A DNA stretch of 64,000 bases from Pseudomonas sp. MM213 (GCF_020423045.1 NZ_CP081943.1:2108001-2172000); one strand, 5' to 3'. Positions 52,760 through 62,536 are shown, numbered from the stretch's first letter. Made by a program: numbers and translations. Notes: generated from the sequence alone by a model not told the origin.

Positions 52760-53946
52760 CAGGTGTCATCTCGCTTCGAACGCACCCAGTCGACCTGGCG
52801 CTTGAGCACAAAACCAATGTACAGCGGGATTTTCTTCAACGCGTAGAACGGCGCATACAACAAGGCCGAAAACGCGATGATCCCGCGACCGAACCGACTC
52901 CATGCCAGCAAGACAGTCACGCCCAACAGTGCGAGCCCGAAAGACGCGATCAAGGCTGGCGCCAACGCACCGCCGAGCAACACCACCAGCCATGAGAGGC
53001 TGAACGCAACCACCAGCAGCAACGTCAGCAAGGCCAGCGGCGGGACCAGTAAATCCGCGGTCATTGCCAGAAGGTTCAAGTTGCCTGTGCGGATAGCCTC
53101 TAACAGCAACCTTGGCGCATCACTGAGGATGACCCCGAGATGACCATGCTCCCAGCGTGTACGCTGGATGCTCAGGCCTTCGTCGCTGCGCGGAAAATCA
53201 CTGCTGACCAACGCATCGGGACAAAACAGGGGCGGTTTGCCGCTTCGGCAGAAATCCAGGCCCATCTTCAAATCTTCGACGATGTGGCCACTGGCTAATT
53301 CGATCAACGCCAGATCCCGCCAGACGAACGCCATTCCCGAGCCCATCAACGAACAAGGCAACCCCAGTCGGGCCCACCCCTGCGCTCGCACCTGATTCTT
53401 CACGCACCAGGCGAATTCGGCAATTTGCACTTTCAACCCGGAGCCTGCAGGCGCATGCATCAAGTACAGGGCCTGTGCTGGACGCCCGGAGTCGATGCAG
53501 CACAGTGCCAAACGCTCAATCGAGCCTTCACCCACCCGCGAATCGGCATCGACAACGATCATCACGTCCGGTGCATCGCTGGCCAGGTAACGCACCCCGA
53601 AGTCCAGTGCATACCCCTTGCCTCGCTGCTGAGCATTGCTGCGCTCCACCACCTCGGCACCCGCGGCGCGGGCCAGCGCGGCCGTGTCGTCAGTACAGTT
53701 GTCCGCGACAACCACCAGGCGATCGCCCGCCAGCAGTTGCGGCAGAATGCTGTTCAACGTCGCGACGATCAGCGAGGACTCGTTGTGAGCCGGCACCAGC
53801 ACCGCCACCCTCGGTCGCGATCCTTGCGCCGGTGCAAGCGATCGCACCGGCAGGCTGGCCAGCAGCACCTGCACGAACAACACCCACACCGGCAGGACGA
53901 TGAGTATCAGCAGTGCACTGAACAGCCAACCCAGTAACGTGATCAT
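52759..53946 (-). CDS. glycosyltransferase family 2, membrane-bound
   Basis: This processive-type GT2 has 395 aa. An N-terminal membrane span and a GT-A domain with VLVPAHNESSLIVATLNS, VVVADNCTDDTAALARAAG, DVMIVVDADSRVG and a late QRTRWEHGH (acceptor motif) are followed by C-terminal membrane spans. It would add or polymerise a sugar at the inner membrane. It overlaps the upstream GT4 gene by 4 nt. Confidence 0.88.
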   Translation of the reverse strand: MITLLGWLFSALLILIVLPVWVLFVQVLLASLPVRSLAPAQGSRPRVAVLVPAHNESSLIVATLNSILPQLLAGDRLVVVADNCTDDTAALARAAGAEVVERSNAQQRGKGYALDFGVRYLASDAPDVMIVVDADSRVGEGSIERLALCCIDSGRPAQALYLMHAPAGSGLKVQIAEFAWCVKNQVRAQGWARLGLPCSLMGSGMAFVWRDLALIELASGHIVEDLKMGLDFCRSGKPPLFCPDALVSSDFPRSDEGLSIQRTRWEHGHLGVILSDAPRLLLEAIRTGNLNLLAMTADLLVPPLALLTLLLVVAFSLSWLVVLLGGALAPALIASFGLALLGVTVLLAWSRFGRGIIAFSALLYAPFYALKKIPLYIGFVLKRQVDWVRSKRDDT

Positions 53947-55145
53947 GCGTGCGCCTTGAACAATTCAGCCAGCTTGGCTGCTTCGGTATCGATATCGTGC
54001 CGCTCCAGCACCCGCTGATACGCGGCATCGCCCATCCGCTGCAACACCTCGACAGGTTGCGCGAGGCAGTCGGCCAGCGCCACCGCCAACTCATCCACGG
54101 CGCCCGCGGGAAACAACCAGCCGTTCTCACCCTGACGCACCAGTTCGGGAATGCCCGCCACGTAGGTCGTCAGCACAGGCCGGCGCAAGGCCATGGCTTC
54201 CATGATGACCACCGGCAAGCCCTCGCCGAAGCTCGGCAACACCAGCGCCCGCGCCGCCAGGATTTGCGCCCGCACCTGATCGCTGCTGATCCAGCCGGTA
54301 ATGCGCACCTGCGCCTGCAAGCCGTGCCGCGCAATCAGGGTTTCGATCTCTGCACGCATTTCCCCGTCGCCGGCCAGTACGATCTCGAACACCACGCCTT
54401 GCGCCGCCAGTTTTCGCGCTGCCTCAAGCAACAACAGTTGCCCCTTCTGCTCGCACAAGCGCCCCACGCACACCAACCGCGGCACAGGCGGCACAGCGAC
54501 AGCCGGCACCTCATGAAACGCCCGCTCCAGGCCGCAGTGAACCACCTTGACCTTTTCCCAATGCGCATGCTCCACCCAGCGAAACAACTGGCTGCGCCCA
54601 TAGGAACTGATCGCTGCGACAAACGCCGCGCGCCGGACTTTCTCGCCCAGATGGATAAATTGTGGTTTGTCGAACTCTTCCGGGCCGTGCACGGTAAAGC
54701 TGTACGCAGGCCCGCCGAGCGCACGGGCCAACATCACCACCTCGGTTGAATTGGTGCCGAAATGCGCATGCACATGCCTGGCGCCGAACGCTTGCAACCA
54801 GGACAACAACCGGCACGCCTCGAACAAATAGATCACATGGTACGGCCACGGCCGATCGGCACGCAGGCCCATGCGCAACGCCAGCCACAGCGTCGAAAAA
54901 AAGCGTCGAGGCTGAGCGCGCAGCACTTGCAGCACCGGCCCTGCCAGCGCTTTGACTCCGCCCTGCAACACATAGTGGGTCTGGGCTTGTTCGGACACGT
55001 CCTCGGCATCCACCAACTGCGCATCCCAGCCGCGCAGGGCAATGCGCTGCACTTCAAAGCCCTGACGCTCCAATGCCAGAATCTCCCGACGAATGAAGCT
55101 ATGGCTGACTTTGGGGTATTGATTGATGAAGTAAGCGATACGCAT
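53943..55145 (-). CDS. glycosyltransferase family 4
   Basis: This GT-B enzyme has 400 aa. The N-terminal part has IAYFINQYPKVSHSFIRREI and RHVHAHFGTNSTEVVML. The C-terminal nucleotide-sugar domain has PRLVCVGRLCEQKGQLLLLEA and then the E-x7-E motif in LPSFGEGLPVVIMEAMALRRP. The start at 55145 fits the family; 16 codons upstream are open but lack support. It should add one sugar to the lipid-linked repeat. It overlaps the GT2 gene downstream by 4 nt. Confidence 0.88.
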   Translation of the reverse strand: MRIAYFINQYPKVSHSFIRREILALERQGFEVQRIALRGWDAQLVDAEDVSEQAQTHYVLQGGVKALAGPVLQVLRAQPRRFFSTLWLALRMGLRADRPWPYHVIYLFEACRLLSWLQAFGARHVHAHFGTNSTEVVMLARALGGPAYSFTVHGPEEFDKPQFIHLGEKVRRAAFVAAISSYGRSQLFRWVEHAHWEKVKVVHCGLERAFHEVPAVAVPPVPRLVCVGRLCEQKGQLLLLEAARKLAAQGVVFEIVLAGDGEMRAEIETLIARHGLQAQVRITGWISSDQVRAQILAARALVLPSFGEGLPVVIMEAMALRRPVLTTYVAGIPELVRQGENGWLFPAGAVDELAVALADCLAQPVEVLQRMGDAAYQRVLERHDIDTEAAKLAELFKAHA

Positions 55146-55220
55146 AAGCACCAAGCTTGGCTGTCGTTGCGGTGAATGATTACAGCGGGGCATCCCACGG
55201 TAGTTCAGTGGCCTGGAACC

Positions 55221-56156
55221 TCAATCAGCCCCACGCGGGTGGCTATAACTGCCAATCAACACGCCGTCTATCTTTTTGAACGTGTCCTCCAGCAACTCAT
55301 AACGCCTGCGGTACATGGCGCGTTTTTTCGAAGCGATACTCTCAAGCGGTTTGCTCGACGGGGCCATGGGGATTTCAAAGAAGTCTTCCCGCGCTGACGG
55401 CGTCGCGCCATGTTCCAGCCAGATCACATCGTAATTGGCCGCCAGGTCCTGGGTTTTTTCAGCACCAAAATAGGCGTGCCGGTGATGACGGAACCCGTCG
55501 CTTACTGCGTAGATCCTTTCAACGCCAATCCGGGCCGCGATGTATTTGATGACTTCAATCAGAAAGCTTCGTGGCCGAAGACCTTCGAAACTTTTTGTCA
55601 GCTCCCGGTAAATGTCCAGGGAGCGTTCGCTCTCTACCCCTTTGTGAATCCCTTGCACGGCACCGATGAAAATACACAGCTCACCCTCGGTGCAACACAA
55701 GGTGAACGCAATCGATGCAATGCGTAAATCACCCTGAAACAGGTTCAACACCAGCTCGCCTTCGCGCATAAACCAAATGGGTCGATCCAGCACCAGGGAA
55801 CAATCGGCAGCGAAGGCCGACAAGTCACTCAACACCAGACTTTCACTTCGACCAAACAGCAATAGCTGCGGGCAGCTTTTCGTCACCACTTCATAGTGCG
55901 AGGCCAACACACTCAGTCGGTCCTGAGGGTTCCAGCTTTTGCTGATGTAGGGCCAATGAACAACCCCCACACAATCCCCGCCCAACTTCGCAAAACCGGC
56001 ACTGCCCAAAGCGTTCGACATACGCCCGGTGAACAGCTTGAGGTCAGCCCAGTTCTTTGCCACTAAAATCATTAATTCGAGCTTGTTTTTCACGGATCTC
56101 AATGAATAACCAGCATGCAAAGAAAACGCGTTTTTCAGCAGTTGCCAGTTATTCAT
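55221..56156 (-). CDS. DUF535 (VirK/YbjX family) protein
   Basis: This 311-aa protein is of the VirK/YbjX family. Evidence is the IASIAFTLCCTEGELCIFIGAVQG strand, then GLRPRSFLIEVIKYIAA, VSDGFRHHRHAYFG and a C-terminal MYRRRYELLEDTF. Family members are linked to envelope stress or virulence in enterobacteria, but no enzyme activity is established. Its codons and base content are less G/C-rich than those of the glycosyltransferases, which suggests separate acquisition. It lies in the exopolysaccharide operon, where its role is unknown. Confidence 0.78.
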   Translation of the reverse strand: MNNWQLLKNAFSLHAGYSLRSVKNKLELMILVAKNWADLKLFTGRMSNALGSAGFAKLGGDCVGVVHWPYISKSWNPQDRLSVLASHYEVVTKSCPQLLLFGRSESLVLSDLSAFAADCSLVLDRPIWFMREGELVLNLFQGDLRIASIAFTLCCTEGELCIFIGAVQGIHKGVESERSLDIYRELTKSFEGLRPRSFLIEVIKYIAARIGVERIYAVSDGFRHHRHAYFGAEKTQDLAANYDVIWLEHGATPSAREDFFEIPMAPSSKPLESIASKKRAMYRRRYELLEDTFKKIDGVLIGSYSHPRGAD

Positions 56157-56163
56157 TTAAGTC

Positions 56164-57141
56164 TCACTTGTATTCGATCAACGCGGACTTGCGAGCGCCG
56201 AACCTGTTCAAAAGAAACTTCAATTGCCCCAGCATCTCGGGAAATTTTCCCAGCACCAGAAAGAATGCCTGCAACCAGTTTTCCCGCGCGGATCCCGAAC
56301 CCCGACGGGCCAGGCGCACGACCTGCAATGGGTAAACCAGCAGCAACAGCAGGCCAGCCCCTCCCAACACCAGGCTGGCGAGAACAGTTGCCAGCGGAAT
56401 GCCCAGGCCCCAGAACCACGCGCGGCGTGACTCACGCAGCCAATGCTGCTCGGGGGCCGCCCCATGCAAATAAGCACCTTCGGCAAAAGCGTAGCCGCCG
56501 CGCAGGGTTCGCTTCCACCATTGGCCGAACCGGGTCATGGTCGCATCGTGCAGGGTCATTTCCTCAGGCAGCCGCCAGACTTTCCAGCCCTTGGCACGCA
56601 GCCGCACACACAACTCGGGCTCTTCCCCGGCAATCAGATCCGGGCGAAACCCCGACACATCGGCGAAGGCGTCAGCCCGCATCAACGCATCGCCCCCGCA
56701 GGCCTTGGCCTCGCCTATCGGCGTGTCCCATTCGAGATCGCACAACAGGTTGTAAATCGAATGCTGAGGAAAGCGTTCACGGCGTCGCCCACATACCACC
56801 GCCACCTCAGGATGCGCATCCAGAAAGGCTTGCGCCTTTGGCAGCCAGCCGCCGACGACCTCGCAATCACCATCGACGAACTGCACATGACGTAGCGAAG
56901 GCAACACGCGTTGCACGCAGGCAAACCCTTCATTGCGCGCGCGTGCAGCGGTAAAGGGGATGCTCATATCCAGCTCGACCACCTCGACACCAAGCGCCTG
57001 CGCCATTGGCACCGAACCATCGGTTGAGCCGGAGTCGACATAAACGACCTGCTGCACGGCATCAACCAGCGACGCCAGGCAACGCTGCAACCGCAGTCCT
57101 TCATTACGACCGATCACAACGACACCCATGCCGGTAGTCAT
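56164..57141 (-). CDS. glycosyltransferase family 2
   Basis: This GT2 protein has 325 aa: GVVVIGRNEGLRLQRCLASL, VVYVDSGSTDGSVPMAQAL, the DxD-like VQFVDGDCEV and a late GEEPELCVRLRAKGWKVWRL. The C-terminus has membrane spans near residues 250-290. It should transfer a sugar to the exopolysaccharide repeat. The ATG at 57141 is chosen over a GTG three codons earlier. It ends 7 nt before the DUF535 gene starts. Confidence 0.87.
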   Translation of the reverse strand: MTTGMGVVVIGRNEGLRLQRCLASLVDAVQQVVYVDSGSTDGSVPMAQALGVEVVELDMSIPFTAARARNEGFACVQRVLPSLRHVQFVDGDCEVVGGWLPKAQAFLDAHPEVAVVCGRRRERFPQHSIYNLLCDLEWDTPIGEAKACGGDALMRADAFADVSGFRPDLIAGEEPELCVRLRAKGWKVWRLPEEMTLHDATMTRFGQWWKRTLRGGYAFAEGAYLHGAAPEQHWLRESRRAWFWGLGIPLATVLASLVLGGAGLLLLLVYPLQVVRLARRGSGSARENWLQAFFLVLGKFPEMLGQLKFLLNRFGARKSALIEYK

Positions 57142-57184
57142 GACGCTCACTCAGCGCCGCCATCGAAACAGGCCTTCGGATAAC

Positions 57185-57709
57185 TCATGAGTATTCCTCT
57201 GTTTCTACTGACTTCCTTTTCTTGATGGTCGCGGGCACACCCACGGCCACCGAGTCGTCGGGTACGTCGGTCAGTACCACGGCGTTGGCGCCGATCACGA
57301 CATTGTTACCAATGCGGATATTGCCCAATACCTTGGCCCCGGTGCCGATATCCACATTATTGCCAATCACCGGGGCAATCGGCTCGTTCACATTCTTCAG
57401 GCCTACGACGACGCCATTGCGGATCCGGCAATCATCGCCAAACTGCGCATAGCCACTGATCACAATGCCGCCGAAATGATCGATGACGAAGTTGCGCCCG
57501 ACCACGACTTCACAGGGCAACTCGATGCCCGTCATGATCTGCACCAGTTTGAAGAGCACTTTATAGATAAAGGAGAGCAGTTTACGCAGCAGTGCCGGGC
57601 GCACACCGTAGCGCCAGCGCCCAAAGCGATAAACCAGCATGACCCAGAATCCCTGAGCGCCCCAATCACCACCATAGGCACGCAAGTCCGCCCTTATATT
57701 CTCGAACAT
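57185..57709 (-). CDS. serine acetyltransferase-like hexapeptide acyltransferase
   Basis: This 174-aa protein has the left-handed beta-helix of hexapeptide acyltransferases: FVIDHFGGIVISGYAQFGDD, IRNGVVVGLKNVNEP, IGNNVDIGTGAKVLGNIRIG and VIGANAVVLTDVPDDSVAVG. An N-terminal helical stretch resembles serine O-acetyltransferase, but in this cluster it is more likely to acetylate a sugar. It ends 44 nt before the GT2 gene start. Confidence 0.85.
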   Translation of the reverse strand: MFENIRADLRAYGGDWGAQGFWVMLVYRFGRWRYGVRPALLRKLLSFIYKVLFKLVQIMTGIELPCEVVVGRNFVIDHFGGIVISGYAQFGDDCRIRNGVVVGLKNVNEPIAPVIGNNVDIGTGAKVLGNIRIGNNVVIGANAVVLTDVPDDSVAVGVPATIKKRKSVETEEYS

Positions 57710-57717
57710 TGATTGAC

Positions 57718-58674
57718 CTACCGTGTGGGTTGGGTAGCGAGTCGGGTTTCACGCAGCAGCGCCCAAGTGGCACGCGTATGCTGCCAGCACGCCGCGATGG
57801 CGGCTCGGCCACGACCTTTGAGCAGCGCCTTGAGCGCCAGAATCAGATCCCCCAGGCAAACCAGGAACATATGCCAGCCCAACCCCAGCAGGCCGTGGTG
57901 CTTGCGGAAGTACAACAGCTCGCTTTCGATTTGCATCCTGGGTATTTGCCGACTGACCGCGTTGAGTTCAACCACTGTTTTGGCGCTTTCACCACCGATA
58001 TGCACCACCGTGGTATGCGGGTAAAAAACCACCTTCCAACCGGCCTGTTTGACGCGTTTGCAGTGGTCAACTTCCTCGTAGTAAAGGAAGTAGCGCGGGT
58101 CGAACAGGCCCACCTGGTCGATGACTTCCCGGCGAATCAGGTAATAGCAGCCGGGCACCCAGTCGCATTCACGGACCGAGTCGTGATCCCATTCCATGTC
58201 GTCGACCCGCTTCACCACCGGGAAAAAGCGCTCAAGCCCTGCACGGGAAAGGAAGACATTCAACGGTGTGGGGAAATAGCGGCAGGAGGGTTGCAAGTCG
58301 CCTTCGCGTCCGACCAGCCGAACGCCAAGCACGCCGCAATCAGGATGAGCCTCCATGTATTCGAGGGTTTTGTTCAGGGTGTCGGCGGCAACAAAAGCGT
58401 CGGTATTGAGGAGTAACGCGTACTTGCCTTGCAAGTGTTCAACCAACTGATTGTTGGCACGGCCAAAGCCCACATTTTTGTCATTGGCCAGCAGCAACGC
58501 CTCCGGGCAAATGGAGGCCAGACACTCCAGCGAATTGTCGGCAGAGGCATTGTCCACCATCAAGTAGCGCGTCAGATCCGCACTGTTTGACTGGCGCAAT
58601 GCATCAAACATCGGCTGCAACAGCTTCGCTGTGTTGTAGTTGACGACCAGCACATCAAGGGGCGTATTGATCAT
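57718..58674 (-). CDS. glycosyltransferase family 2 (rhamnosyltransferase-like)
   Basis: This GT2 enzyme has 318 aa: VLVVNYNTAKLLQPMFDAL, YLMVDNASADNSLECL, NVGFGRANNQLVEHL and LLLNTDAFV with the acidic site, then GCYYLIRREVIDQVGLFDPRYFLYYEEVD. This pattern is typical of rhamnosyl- or other deoxysugar-transferases. It overlaps the next gene upstream by 4 nt. It acts in the cytoplasm on the lipid-linked oligosaccharide. Confidence 0.88.
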   Translation of the reverse strand: MINTPLDVLVVNYNTAKLLQPMFDALRQSNSADLTRYLMVDNASADNSLECLASICPEALLLANDKNVGFGRANNQLVEHLQGKYALLLNTDAFVAADTLNKTLEYMEAHPDCGVLGVRLVGREGDLQPSCRYFPTPLNVFLSRAGLERFFPVVKRVDDMEWDHDSVRECDWVPGCYYLIRREVIDQVGLFDPRYFLYYEEVDHCKRVKQAGWKVVFYPHTTVVHIGGESAKTVVELNAVSRQIPRMQIESELLYFRKHHGLLGLGWHMFLVCLGDLILALKALLKGRGRAAIAACWQHTRATWALLRETRLATQPTR

Positions 58675-59282
58675 TTGGGTGACTCGCCAAAAAAGTACTG
58701 CACTCGCATGGCCGTCAGCGCCGGCTCCACGCCTGGATCATAGGCACCGTTGCGTTCTCTGATCAGGTCCATCCACGGATAGTCGTTGCAGCGCGTCTCG
58801 AATTTTTTCATCAGCTCGTCAACGGTACAAATGACCCTCGCTGGATTGCCCGCGACAACGACACCAGGCGGAACATCTTTCCTGACAACAGCACCTGCGG
58901 CGACAATTGAACCCGGACCTACGGTCACGCACGGCATGATGATCGCAGCATGCCCGACAAAGCAGTTGTCACGGATGTCGACAGGTCCGACAGAATCGAG
59001 TTTTACGTTGTAGATAGTGGAGAAGAAAACGGCTCCATCGTGGCAGAACAGCGTGCAATCCGCTAAAGCGATGTTGTTGCCGAGGCGCACCAGCGAAGGG
59101 TCAGCGATATTGCACCCGACATTGATCCACACATTGCTGCCGATGGAATGCAGCGATCCCCAGCGCGCCAGATATCGAGCCCACTCGAACCCGTCAGGAT
59201 TACAAAACCGTTTAAAGAGCCAGCGTCCCCGCCCCGTTTTGTTGACGTAATAACTTACAGCACGTCTTGCCAGCCCTATCAT
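58671..59282 (-). CDS. hexapeptide-repeat acyltransferase (WbbJ-like)
   Basis: This acyltransferase has 203 aa and hexapeptide repeats: IGSNVWINVGCNIADPSLVR, FVGHAAIIMPCVTVGPGSIV and AAGAVVRKDVPPGVVVAGNPA. It probably O-acetylates the exopolysaccharide sugar. Its stop overlaps the GT2 start by 4 nt (ATGA). A 75-bp gap separates it from the GMC oxidoreductase gene upstream. Confidence 0.86.
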   Translation of the reverse strand: MIGLARRAVSYYVNKTGRGRWLFKRFCNPDGFEWARYLARWGSLHSIGSNVWINVGCNIADPSLVRLGNNIALADCTLFCHDGAVFFSTIYNVKLDSVGPVDIRDNCFVGHAAIIMPCVTVGPGSIVAAGAVVRKDVPPGVVVAGNPARVICTVDELMKKFETRCNDYPWMDLIRERNGAYDPGVEPALTAMRVQYFFGESPK

Positions 59283-59357
59283 CCTGTCAGCCTCACAAAT
59301 CCTGCGATGTTCATCCGTGCCAGAGCCAGGTACACCCCGGTTTTTTTGATTGTAGTA

Positions 59358-60821
59358 TCAGGAATATCTGCCCGCCGGGCCCTCTTGATGATTGAGATGA
59401 TCTGCCAGCCTCAGGGTAAGCTGTAAAAGCGGCATGGTCGGATTGCTCGCACCGGCTGTAGGAAAGACACTGCTGCCCGCCACGTAAAGATTCTCGGTGC
59501 CGAACACTTTGCAGTTCTCGTCGACCACACCGGACTCAGGCGCCGAGGCCATCCGTGTAGTCCCCATATGATGAGCATGGGGCGTCACTTTCAGTGGCAC
59601 AGAGACGTCATACACGTACTCATGCAGCTTGACGAAGCCCAACCCCGTTTCGGCAAAACACTTCGCCACCTCCAGCCCTATCGATTTGATGGTATGCCTG
59701 TCTTCGAGGACCAGCTCCCAGTTGATGTTGACCTTGCGCATCCCCAAGACATCTCGCGCCTCGAGCAAATTGACGCGGCTGTTAAGGTTGGGAAATTGTT
59801 CGATGAGGGTGGTAATCACCCCGTCGCCAGGGCAATTGAAATTCGTAATGAAATCGATCTTGTGCCCCATTCCGACGTCGCAGACGAGGGTCTCCAGAAA
59901 ACCCTTGATGGCCGCTGTTCGCCCATAGGCTTTGACCTCCGCCAGCAACGCAGCAGAAACGTTCCCTTTACCTGACTGAAAGTGCGCGACAAACGCATCG
60001 GTGGTGAAATACTGCCGAGGCTCGGTACTCTGCCCCTCCCCCAGAATGAAGGTGCCCAGCTCGAGGTTCAGGTGTTCCATGAAACATCTGCCGACGAAAC
60101 CGTCCTTGCTGACAATGCCGGCGGATGCCAGGGACTCGCTGTTCATCAGCTGCCGGGCATTCTCGATGGCGCCCGTCGCCAGAATGAATTGCTTTGCCTT
60201 CACTCGCTCCCGGTGCTTCTCGTAATCGGACACAACGATGGTGGCTATGCGGCCGGTCCTGGCATCGAACTCAAGATCGACACAGTTGCAATTGATGAAG
60301 ACATCAAGCCCCTCGGTCTCTTGAAGTTCCTTGGCGTATTTTTGTGCAAATCGTGTCGGCGGGCTCAGCAGGAAACGATCCGCGTCAAAGTCGTTGCCAT
60401 CCATGGACGCATTAATGGCCTTGAATCCGGAATCCGTCGGAAGATCCACAATAGCCATGGCCGCTGGCAGATAACGCTCGATCTCGGAAAACGCGATGGG
60501 CCAGCCGGGCAGTTTGACCGGAGGAGCCATTTCGAAGTCTGACTTCTCGAAGGGACGGCAACGCCCCGCCCAGTGGTTGGACGTGCCGCCGAGAAAGCGC
60601 AGGCGTGTTTCATGTGCGTAGACATCCAGGCCTGTCGAGGGGCAGTCATAAAGGGTTTGCGAGGGCTGCGAATACTCGTGCCCCCCGCCCTCGATCAGCA
60701 ACACGTGCCGACCATTCCCGGCCAGGCGCAACGCCAGCGTGATGCCCGCCGGCCCGGCCCCGATGATGCAGAAGTCATAATGATCGCGGAGTTCTTTCTG
60801 CGATTGGTAATCTTTGATCAT
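59358..60821 (-). CDS. GMC-family oxidoreductase in the exopolysaccharide cluster
   Basis: This FAD-dependent GMC enzyme has 487 aa. The Rossmann motif is CIIGAGPAGITLALRLAG (about residues 17-34), followed by LLIEGGGHEYSQPSQ and LGGTSNHWAGRCRPF. The C-terminal active site has TPHAHHMGTTRMASAP and NLYVAGSSVFPTAGASNPT. It resembles the pyranose/gluconate dehydrogenase branch with a separate small subunit. The gene upstream (overlap 4 nt) encodes such a candidate subunit. It may oxidise a sugar of the polysaccharide or a precursor, an unusual member for such a cluster. Confidence 0.87.
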   Translation of the reverse strand: MIKDYQSQKELRDHYDFCIIGAGPAGITLALRLAGNGRHVLLIEGGGHEYSQPSQTLYDCPSTGLDVYAHETRLRFLGGTSNHWAGRCRPFEKSDFEMAPPVKLPGWPIAFSEIERYLPAAMAIVDLPTDSGFKAINASMDGNDFDADRFLLSPPTRFAQKYAKELQETEGLDVFINCNCVDLEFDARTGRIATIVVSDYEKHRERVKAKQFILATGAIENARQLMNSESLASAGIVSKDGFVGRCFMEHLNLELGTFILGEGQSTEPRQYFTTDAFVAHFQSGKGNVSAALLAEVKAYGRTAAIKGFLETLVCDVGMGHKIDFITNFNCPGDGVITTLIEQFPNLNSRVNLLEARDVLGMRKVNINWELVLEDRHTIKSIGLEVAKCFAETGLGFVKLHEYVYDVSVPLKVTPHAHHMGTTRMASAPESGVVDENCKVFGTENLYVAGSSVFPTAGASNPTMPLLQLTLRLADHLNHQEGPAGRYS

Positions 60822-61012
60822 GTTCGCGTTTGCCGAAAATACTGGGCCGGCAACACCCAGCCGTTGACGACGACAAACCCGCTTTTTTCAGAAGAAGGCG
60901 AAGCAAGGAGCGAGGGCAGTCCAAATGTCATCCCCCCCAGACTTAATAGAGCGAACGCCTGGAGGAGTTCTCTGCGCCCCATCGCGGAGATATTCAAATC
61001 AAGTTCACTCAT
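60818..61012 (-). CDS. tiny signal-bearing partner of the GMC oxidoreductase
   Basis: This 64-aa protein has the motif MGRRELLQAFALLSLGGMTF, a twin-arginine-like signal (RR followed by E-L-L and a hydrophobic stretch), and a very short mature part (VVVNGWVLPAQYFRQTRT). Its stop overlaps the GMC start by 4 nt, implying coupled synthesis. By position it could carry or assist the GMC enzyme, as small Tat-signal subunits do for gluconate-type dehydrogenases, but it is far shorter than those. No known family is recognised. Confidence 0.65.
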   Translation of the reverse strand: MSELDLNISAMGRRELLQAFALLSLGGMTFGLPSLLASPSSEKSGFVVVNGWVLPAQYFRQTRT

Positions 61013-61064
61013 GCTTCAAGCTCCCCGACATTGAAATTGAAGACTGCAAAAGACTTGAATCAAG

Positions 61065-62441
61065 TCAAAGCCAATTGGCAAGGCCCAACACTAACTCCCC
61101 AAACCCGACGCCTACCAGCACCATTGGCAGTACAGCCAGCTCTCGTTTGAGATTGAACAGCCCCACACGACGGTTCACATAAACAATTAGCACAAGTGTA
61201 GGAAACGTATGCAGCGCGACACCCCAAATTGCATATTTCACGCCGCCAACGGCCAGCAGCAGCGGCAGTAACACCCATAACGAGATGGCGCGAATAATGT
61301 TATCCATGGCCTGGTACTTCGTGAGCCCCAAGGCAAGCCAGGCTTGATGCGCCACGCCATAGCGCAAGATGAAGAAAGACAGTGAGAGCACGGCCATCAT
61401 GTTGCCGGCCTCGGCATAACGCTCATCATATAACCAGTGAATGATGAGAGGGCTGATGACCCACAACAGCCCGCAAATAAACAGCAAGGCGATGTCGATA
61501 ATCAGTCTGAAGCGGTCATACAAAGCGCGCAGCCGTACGGTGTCATTGCTTCTTGCCGCCTCGCTGAAAGCTGGCAACGCCACGGCGCCAACCAGCCTCT
61601 GCGCGCCGAGAGTAATAGCCCCCAGAATCAGCACGGCAATGGAATAAACACCCAGTTCGGCGGCCGACATGCTGCCGCCGAACCAGATGCGATCGCCATT
61701 CATGGCCAATACGCCCACTGCCGACGACAACAATATCCAGCGCCCGAAGACGACCAGCTCCTGGAGCGCACTGCGATCCCACTGCAGATGGTTATGCGGG
61801 CCCTTGAACCAGAAATGCCCCAGAAGCAGACTGACCAGGGCGGAAACCAGACCCGCCCCCACCAGCGACCAGATAGACCGGGTGAAGTAGCCAATAACCA
61901 GCATCACCAGCAGGCCGGAAATCTGGGACGCAAACTCGGCGAGCACGACTTTCTTTTGCTGGAATGCACGAACGGCCACGTCGACCTTTGTCGACTGAAA
62001 ACCATAGATGAGCGCGGACAAGCCAGTAATGGCCAACACCAGCGGCAACTCCGGTGCGGCATAGGTGGATCCAGGCGACCACAGATTGATGACCTGCGCA
62101 AACCAGGCCAGGCCTGCAATCAGAAGCGTCGAGGCAAAAAGGATAAAACCGCGCACGATCTGCACGGTCCAGACGGTATTGAGAAATACCGGATCGTCAC
62201 CACGCGGGCTCTGGATGATGTTCTGGCGCAAGCCCACATCGGAAAGCAAATGGATAACGACCGAAACGGTGGTAGCGATAATCATGATGCCGAACATCTC
62301 CGGCATCAGCAGGCGAGCCATGATCAGGTTGCCGCCCAGGCGCACGGCTTGAGAGGTGACAAGTGCTCCGAGATTCCATGCTCCGGCGAATATCGCTCGC
62401 TTGCGCAGGCTCAACGATGGCGATATATCAACTGAAGGCAT
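61065..62441 (-). CDS. Wzx-type polysaccharide flippase
   Basis: This MOP-superfamily exporter has 458 aa and about twelve to fourteen hydrophobic helices. The N-terminal region LRKRAIFAGAWNLGALVTSQAVRLG and GNLIMARLLMPEMFGIMIIA is typical of the polysaccharide synthesis family of flippases. It should move the lipid-linked repeat unit across the inner membrane. The ATG at 62441 follows GGGATTG; an upstream alternative start adds 18 unsupported residues. It is the first gene of the long leftward operon and is divergent from the polymerase gene. Confidence 0.85.
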   Translation of the reverse strand: MPSVDISPSLSLRKRAIFAGAWNLGALVTSQAVRLGGNLIMARLLMPEMFGIMIIATTVSVVIHLLSDVGLRQNIIQSPRGDDPVFLNTVWTVQIVRGFILFASTLLIAGLAWFAQVINLWSPGSTYAAPELPLVLAITGLSALIYGFQSTKVDVAVRAFQQKKVVLAEFASQISGLLVMLVIGYFTRSIWSLVGAGLVSALVSLLLGHFWFKGPHNHLQWDRSALQELVVFGRWILLSSAVGVLAMNGDRIWFGGSMSAAELGVYSIAVLILGAITLGAQRLVGAVALPAFSEAARSNDTVRLRALYDRFRLIIDIALLFICGLLWVISPLIIHWLYDERYAEAGNMMAVLSLSFFILRYGVAHQAWLALGLTKYQAMDNIIRAISLWVLLPLLLAVGGVKYAIWGVALHTFPTLVLIVYVNRRVGLFNLKRELAVLPMVLVGVGFGELVLGLANWL

Positions 62442-62536
62442 AACATCAATCCCGGACTCTGTGGCACGAACGTTACTATAGCCGCAATCAGGCAATCCAC
62501 TATGCTTCGCTCACCACTCAATAAGTTTAAAAACTC

